This document shows positions 7,561-11,450 of a stretch of DNA of 11,450 nt, in pieces (the first letter of the stretch is position 1; each line of letters opens with the position of its first letter). Origin of the DNA: Dermatophilus congolensis (GTDB taxonomy: Bacteria; Actinomycetota; Actinomycetes; Actinomycetales; Dermatophilaceae). Location: contig JAUNUP010000058.1 in the NCBI GenBank assembly GCA_030538115.1, forward strand, positions 1 through 11,450, given 5' to 3'. The notes below the pieces were generated by a model, which was given only the letters and a program-made list of their open reading frames with translations, had not been told where the DNA came from and made no database searches. A program made the translations under genes and the position numbers.

Positions 7561-7592
7561 TCGGAGGATGTGGAGCAACGCACCCGATTTTC

Positions 7593-7606
7593 GGGCCCTA
7601 GGTCAT
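7593..7606 (+). promoter_or_regulatory. Degenerate DevR/DosR-like box upstream of the SRPBCC gene
   Basis: GGGCCCTAGGTCAT matches the DosR core GGGACTWWAGTCCC at 9 of 14 positions and is preceded by TTC, as in the longer consensus. It shares the 12-mer GGGCCCTAGGTC with the stronger box upstream of usp. The right half-site is eroded (CAT for CCC). It lies 87 nt before the SRPBCC ATG. A -10 element at the expected distance was not found, so a regulatory role is uncertain. Confidence 0.35.
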
Positions 7607-7692
7607 TGCATTGGCACCTACACAAGTGCTGTCGTTGATTCACTCGAAGTTCACCCGGGCATTGCCGCCCAGGTGCGAGATCAGGAGGTCGC

Positions 7693-8109
7693 ATGTCCAT
7701 CCAGAACGAGATCGCCGAGGACACCGAAGCGCAGGACTACGTCGAGGTGGAGGCCCGCGTCGCCAAGCCGCTCATGCAGGTCTGGGACTCGCTCACCCGC
7801 CCCGACGGCATCGAAGCCCTCTTCGGTGAGGGAGTCACCCTCGGTGACAAGGGAGACCCGTGGCACGGCACCGACGGCACGTACGGTGTCACGCGCAGCT
7901 ATCACCCCGGCGAGCAGGTCCGCATCTCCTGGCACGCCGACGACAACGCGCCCGCGACCCTCGTCGACGTGCGGTTCCGTGAAGACGGCGACGCGACGGT
8001 CGTGTCGATCCGCCACGAGCACCTGCCCGAAGACGCCGACAGGGCTGCGCTGAAGGCCCGCTGGGAGGAAGGCCTCGACCGCCTTGCCGCGCTCCGCGCG
8101 CAGAGCTGA
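7693..8109 (+). CDS. SRPBCC/AHSA1-domain protein
   Basis: A 138-aa helix-grip (START/Bet v1-like) protein of the AHSA1 or polyketide-cyclase-like branch. Visible family features: VAKPLMQVWDSLTRPDGIEALFG (23-45, first strand and helix pair), SYHPGEQVRISWHADD (69-84), VDVRFREDGDATVVSIRHEHL (91-111), and the C-terminal helix ARWEEGLDRLAAL (122-134), which closes the hydrophobic pocket in this fold. No signal peptide, membrane segment or catalytic motif is seen, so the ligand or client is unknown; relatives range from Hsp90 co-chaperone-like proteins to small-molecule binders. The start is fixed by AGGAGGT ending 3 nt before the ATG. It is a single-gene unit, divergent from glnA2, with a DevR-like half box upstream and a strong hairpin terminator 15 nt after the stop. 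A stress role under DevR is a hypothesis only. Confidence 0.85.
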   Translation: MSIQNEIAEDTEAQDYVEVEARVAKPLMQVWDSLTRPDGIEALFGEGVTLGDKGDPWHGTDGTYGVTRSYHPGEQVRISWHADDNAPATLVDVRFREDGDATVVSIRHEHLPEDADRAALKARWEEGLDRLAALRAQS

Positions 8110-8124
8110 GACCCTAGTCTGACA

Positions 8125-8176
8125 ACGCATGCCGGAGGCCGGTACGGATGTGTCCGTACCGGCCTCCGGCATGTGT
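8125..8176. terminator. Long perfect-stem bidirectional terminator
   Basis: Arms 8128-8148 and 8153-8173 are perfect reverse complements over 21 bp, with a TGTG loop. Two more pairs and one G-U wobble extend the stem to 24 bp (8125-8148 with 8153-8176). There is no T-run, as is common for actinobacterial hairpin terminators. It lies between the convergent SRPBCC gene (stop 8109) and the SPOR-like gene (stop 8221) and can serve both strands. Confidence 0.9.
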
Positions 8177-8220
8177 CGTACCTGACGTCGTGAGTGTCGC
8201 GGGCGTCGCGGGCGGCTGTG

Positions 8221-8445
8221 TCAGCCGAACAGGCCAGGGTCGTCGGGGTCGCGGTTCTGCGCGGCCGCTTCTTCTTCTGCGCGCCGCTTGTCCTCCTCGT
8301 CCCAGGACTCGGTGCGATCGGCCGCCTTCTTCAGCGCCGCCGTCGCTTCCTCCCGGGTGGAGTACGGGCCCATGAGGTTGGCTTTGCGCGAGTGCGTCCT
8401 GTCTTCCTCGACCTGGCCGGTCTCGATGTTGTACCAGTACTTCAT
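8221..8445 (-). CDS. SPOR-like small acidic/charged protein of unknown function
   Basis: A 74-aa protein beginning MKYWYNIETGQVEEDR. The order KYWYN..TGQVEE, LMGPYSTREEATAALKKA (24-41), and RTESWDEEDKRRAEEEAAA (44-62) matches a short conserved actinobacterial family that databases commonly label SPOR-domain protein. The GPYSTREEA segment is the SPOR-like part, a fold that binds denuded peptidoglycan in longer proteins. No membrane anchor or signal peptide is present, so peptidoglycan binding is doubtful here. The C-terminal third is charged and probably helical, ending in a flexible DPDDPGLFG tail. The ATG at 8445 is chosen over upstream starts because AGGAGG lies 6 nt before it and the conserved protein begins there. 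Divergent from ppc; convergent with the SRPBCC gene across the shared terminator. Confidence 0.85.
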   Translation of the reverse strand: MKYWYNIETGQVEEDRTHSRKANLMGPYSTREEATAALKKAADRTESWDEEDKRRAEEEAAAQNRDPDDPGLFG

Positions 8446-8495
8446 CGGTGTCCTCCTGGCTGACGATCCGGCCCGTGTGCGACGAATCCGCAGGC

Positions 8496-8520
8496 TGCAG
8501 TGGCCGGTGCCGCCACTGTA
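8496..8520. repeat. Inverted repeat overlapping the SPOR-like gene promoter
   Basis: CAGTGGC (8498-8504) and GCCACTG (8512-8518) are perfect inverted arms around a 7-nt spacer; a G-U and a T-A pair extend them to 8496-8520. On the minus strand the outer end reads TACAGT (8520-8515), a good -10 hexamer for the SPOR-like gene, so the repeat would straddle the promoter and could be an operator, or a hairpin. No -35 box was recognised. Confidence 0.4.
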
Positions 8521-8635
8521 GGCGCCTGGGCAGACTCGCCGCACGCCGACTCGCCCCCACGCACCATCACGCATTACCACGATTCGTCGCGCCCGCGACA
8601 GGCAAGACCCCTGGGGGCCGGAGCAGCCGCCTCAC

Positions 8636-8641
8636 TAGACT
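8636..8641 (+). promoter_or_regulatory. -10 box of ppc, probable leaderless transcript
   Basis: TAGACT fits the actinobacterial -10 pattern TANNNT. It ends 8 nt before the ppc ATG at 8650, so transcription would start at or within a base or two of the start codon. No Shine-Dalgarno sequence precedes this ATG, which agrees with leaderless translation. No convincing -35 box is seen. Confidence 0.5.
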
Positions 8642-8649
8642 TTGTGATC

Positions 8650-11430
8650 ATGAGTGCTTGGACCGCTCCCCCTCGTGACACCACCTCACCTTCACTGCAG
8701 CGCGACCTCGCGCTGCTGCACGAACTCCACTCGCAGGTGCTGCGCGAGGCCGGAGGCGAGCAGTTGCTGCGGCGCGTCAGCGAACTCGTCGACGCGTGCC
8801 GGCGCGACGCGGGCCCCGGCTCCGGGGCCGAGCCCGGAGTCGAGCCCCCTGCTGAGCCCGGCGGGGCAGCCGGCGGCTTCGCGGCCGTCGACGAAGTGCT
8901 CGCAGGTATCGACCCAGACGACGCCTCGGCCATGGTTCAAGCGGTCACTGTGCATCTTCACCTGGCCAACCTCGCCGACGAGCGCCACCGTGCCCGCTCC
9001 CTGCGGCTCGAAGACGGCGACTTCGACGACGGCATCGAATCGGGCGGTGTGGCCCCCGCCATCGCGGCACTGGGCCACGACGCGGCCGCGTCGGTCGAAC
9101 GGCTGCGCATCCACCCCGTTCTCACTGCTCACCCCACGGAGGCGCGCCGCCGGGCCATCACCTCGGCACTCAGTCGTCTCGCCACCCAGCTCGACGCCTA
9201 CGACGACCCGGTCAATGGCCCCACCGCACGCTCCGAGGCCCGCCGGCGGATGCTGGAGGAGATCGACATCCTCCAGCGCACCTCGACCCTGCGCCGCGAA
9301 CGGCCGCAGCCGCGCGACGAGGTGAAGACCGTGATGACGGTGTTCGAACAGACCCTCTTCCAAGTGGTCCCGCGGCTCTACCGCGCGGTCGAATCCGCGC
9401 TGCCGGGAGTCGAATCTGGGCGTTCTCGGGTGAGTGTGCCGCCGTTCGTGCGCTTCGGCTCCTGGATCGGAGGCGACCGCGACGGCAACCCGTTCGTCAC
9501 CGCCAAGGTCACGCGCGAAACAGCGATCACCCACTCCCACCTGGCCCTCGATCTACTGGCCCGCGAGGTCGACCGCGTCGCTCGCACCTTGACGATGGAC
9601 GAGCGGCGCACCCCGCCCTCCGATGCGCTGGTGTCGGCGCTGGCCAAGGACGCGGTGCTCATCCCCGAACAGTTCGCCGAAATCGTCAAGGACTCCCCGG
9701 GCGAACCGCACCGACAGAAGCTCATGGTCATCTGCGCGCGGGTTCTAGCCACGCGCGCCGAGCGGGCCGGTATCGCGTTCGATTCGCCGGCGCAGATGAT
9801 CGGCGATCTCGAGCTCGTGCAGAACAGCCTCATCGAGGCCGGCGACGCCCGCAGCGCCCACGGTGAACTGCAGAATCTCGTCTGGCTCGTCGAGACGTTC
9901 GGGTTTCACCTGGTCGAACTCGAGGTCCGGCAGCACAGCGCCGTCCACGAGGCGGTACTCACCGAGGCGCTCGGCCTGCTCGGGCCCGAGTTCGGCATCA
10001 CCGATCCGGCCGCAGCCGCCCAGAACACCGAGTTGCTCGACCGGCTCGCCACGAACGGCTGGCCCAAGGCCGTGCTGCCGACCTCCGAGAAATCCCGCGA
10101 GGTGCTCGACACGCTGCGGGTCATGGAGTGGGTGCAGGTGCGCTACGGGCAGCGGGCGTGCGGGCGGTACATCGTCAGCTTCACACGCGGCGCTGCCGAC
10201 CTGGTCGCAGTGCGTGCGCTCGCTCGACTGGCGCTCGGCGAGACTGCGCTGCGACTCGACGTGATCCCGCTCTTCGAGACCGGCAAAGACCTCGAGGCGG
10301 CGCCAGAGATCCTGCGTTCGTGGGCCGAGCTGGCGAGCACGCGCACGTGGCTGGGGCAGGTCGATCGCGACATCGAGGTGATGGTGGGGTACTCCGACTC
10401 CGCCAAAGACGTCGGCCCCGCCAGCGCCACCCTCACGCTCGACGCGGCCGAGCGCGGGCTCGTCGCGTGGGCTCGCGAGGAGGGCGTTCGGATCACGCTC
10501 TTCCACGGTCGCGGCGGGTCGCTCGGGCGTGGCGGCGGGCCGTTGCACCGCGCGATCCTCGCGCAGCCGTCGGGGTCGGTCGACGGGCGGTTCAAGTGCA
10601 CCGAACAGGGCGAGGTGATCTTCGCCCGCTACGGCGACGCCACGATCGGGCAGCGGCACCTCGAACGGCTCACGTCGGCGGTGCTCCTCGCCGACACGTC
10701 CGCGATCGAGGCCGACCGCGACGCTGCCGCAGCGGAGTTCGCGGAGCTCGGCCGCATCGTCGACACCCAGAGCCGCGGCTGCTACCTCGCTCTCGTCGGC
10801 AAGCCCGGGTTCGCCGACCTCATCGCCAAGGTCTCGCCGCTGGACGAGATCGGTGAGCTGCGGCTCGGGTCGCGGCCCTCGCGACGGTCGGGTGTCGACA
10901 CGGGGCGCAGCCTCGACGACCTCCGCGCCATTCCATGGGTGTTCTCGTGGTCCCAGACCCGTATCAACCTGCCGGGATGGTTCGGGCTCGGCAGCGGGCT
11001 CGCGGCCGTCGACGACATGGCGCTGCTGCGCCGCGCGTACCGGGAGTGGCCGCTGTTCGCCTCCATGATCGACGTCGCGGAGATGAGCCTGGCCAAGGCC
11101 GACCGCGCCATCGGTCGCCGTTTTCTCGACCTCGGGGCCCGGCCTGAGCTGACCGAGCAGATCCTCACCGAATTCGACCTGGCCACGAAGTTGGTGTTGG
11201 AGGTGCTCGACCAGACGGAACTGCTGGAACGCAAGCCGCACCTCCACACGGCGGTGACGCTGCGCCAACCGTTCGTGGACGCGTTGTCGCACCTGCAATA
11301 TGTGGCCCTCCGCCGGGTCCGCACCCCTGCGAGCTCGCTGGAGTCGGGCAACGGCGACCCCCAAACCTGGCACCGGATGCTCCTGCTCAGCGTGAACGGC
11401 GTGAGCGCAGGCCTGCAAAACACGGGCTGA
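8650..11430 (+). CDS. ppc: Phosphoenolpyruvate carboxylase
   Basis: Ppc adds bicarbonate to PEP to give oxaloacetate and phosphate, refilling the TCA cycle in the cytoplasm. The protein is 926 aa, slightly longer than the E. coli enzyme (883 aa). Catalytic motifs are all present: VLTAHPTEA with H161, FGSWIGGDRDGNP (269-281), GYSDSAKD with K586, the flexible loop FHGRGGSLGRGGGP with R621, TEQGEVIFARYG (651-662) and IPWVFSWSQTRINLPGW (761-777). Residues matching the aspartate-inhibitor site (R621, K815, R872, and N924 in the terminal QNTG) are kept, so feedback inhibition by aspartate is expected. Residues about 54-76 form a Pro/Gly/Glu linker not typical of E. coli Ppc. The ATG at 8650 is preferred over an in-frame ATG at 8500 because a -10 box directly precedes it and the added 50 residues look non-coding. 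Monocistronic within the window. Confidence 0.97.
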   Translation: MSAWTAPPRDTTSPSLQRDLALLHELHSQVLREAGGEQLLRRVSELVDACRRDAGPGSGAEPGVEPPAEPGGAAGGFAAVDEVLAGIDPDDASAMVQAVTVHLHLANLADERHRARSLRLEDGDFDDGIESGGVAPAIAALGHDAAASVERLRIHPVLTAHPTEARRRAITSALSRLATQLDAYDDPVNGPTARSEARRRMLEEIDILQRTSTLRRERPQPRDEVKTVMTVFEQTLFQVVPRLYRAVESALPGVESGRSRVSVPPFVRFGSWIGGDRDGNPFVTAKVTRETAITHSHLALDLLAREVDRVARTLTMDERRTPPSDALVSALAKDAVLIPEQFAEIVKDSPGEPHRQKLMVICARVLATRAERAGIAFDSPAQMIGDLELVQNSLIEAGDARSAHGELQNLVWLVETFGFHLVELEVRQHSAVHEAVLTEALGLLGPEFGITDPAAAAQNTELLDRLATNGWPKAVLPTSEKSREVLDTLRVMEWVQVRYGQRACGRYIVSFTRGAADLVAVRALARLALGETALRLDVIPLFETGKDLEAAPEILRSWAELASTRTWLGQVDRDIEVMVGYSDSAKDVGPASATLTLDAAERGLVAWAREEGVRITLFHGRGGSLGRGGGPLHRAILAQPSGSVDGRFKCTEQGEVIFARYGDATIGQRHLERLTSAVLLADTSAIEADRDAAAAEFAELGRIVDTQSRGCYLALVGKPGFADLIAKVSPLDEIGELRLGSRPSRRSGVDTGRSLDDLRAIPWVFSWSQTRINLPGWFGLGSGLAAVDDMALLRRAYREWPLFASMIDVAEMSLAKADRAIGRRFLDLGARPELTEQILTEFDLATKLVLEVLDQTELLERKPHLHTAVTLRQPFVDALSHLQYVALRRVRTPASSLESGNGDPQTWHRMLLLSVNGVSAGLQNTG

Positions 11431-11450
11431 GTACGTGGCCCGTGGCCCGT

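Noticed and set aside
7568..8053. Plus-strand frame starting at the ATG at 7568, overlapping the SRPBCC gene in another frame
   Set aside because: GGAGG directly abuts the ATG with no spacing, and the rest is a frame-shifted shadow (Ser/Arg/Pro/Thr-rich) of the SRPBCC gene.
8109..8120. AGACCCTAGTCT just after the SRPBCC stop, resembling a DevR box (9 of 14 over 8108-8121 region)
   Set aside because: It sits at a gene end between a stop codon and a terminator, with no downstream gene to regulate; the similarity is only the short AGAC/GTCT arms.
8197..8214. Two tandem copies of TCGCGGGCG
   Set aside because: Too short and only two copies; expected by chance in GC-rich DNA.
9745..11418. 557-aa minus-strand frame opposite ppc
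   Set aside because: Antisense shadow of ppc; composition is typical of a high-GC reverse frame and it has no recognisable domain.

Overview
The window looks like chromosomal DNA from a high-GC actinobacterium. Third codon positions are strongly G/C, gene spacing is tight, and the best-recognised proteins (GlnA2, GlnE, a DevR/DevS pair) read most like their mycobacterial relatives. A member of Micrococcales or a neighbouring order seems likely, but this is inference only. No mobile elements, tRNA or rRNA genes, or CRISPR arrays were seen. The genes are housekeeping and signalling genes.

Left part, all on the minus strand (read from high to low coordinates). glnA2 (glutamine synthetase paralogue, 7398-6064) is followed after 4 nt by glnE (bifunctional GS adenylyltransferase/deadenylase, 6059-3057). 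The glnE stop overlaps by 7 nt the start of a NarL/DevR-type response regulator (3063-2404). After a 149-nt gap come a small universal-stress-protein-like gene (2254-1730) and, 10 nt on, a cytosolic double-GAF DevS/DosS-type histidine kinase (1719-28). The regulator, USP and kinase together look like a re-ordered version of the mycobacterial Rv3134c-devR-devS hypoxia/NO (dormancy) locus. The gap upstream of the USP gene holds GGGACCTAGGGCCC, which matches the DosR/DevR box core at 11 of 14 positions. It is centred 42.5 nt upstream of the USP ATG, so DevR probably controls usp-devS, possibly from a leaderless mRNA.

Middle. A short divergent region (7399-7692) separates glnA2 from a plus-strand SRPBCC/AHSA1 protein (7693-8109). 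It carries a second, degraded copy of the same box (sharing GGGCCCTAGGTC), which makes the SRPBCC gene a candidate member of the DevR regulon. A very long perfect hairpin (8125-8176) follows as a bidirectional terminator. It faces a minus-strand 74-aa SPOR-like small protein gene (8445-8221).

Right part. ppc (phosphoenolpyruvate carboxylase, 8650-11430, plus strand) is complete with all catalytic motifs and probably starts as a leaderless transcript. The window therefore combines nitrogen assimilation (GlnA2, GlnE), an oxygen/redox-type two-component system translationally coupled to it, and anaplerotic carbon fixation (Ppc). The most notable points are the coupling of devR to glnE, the predicted DevR boxes, and a GS paralogue that sits beside glnE yet lacks the adenylylation tyrosine.
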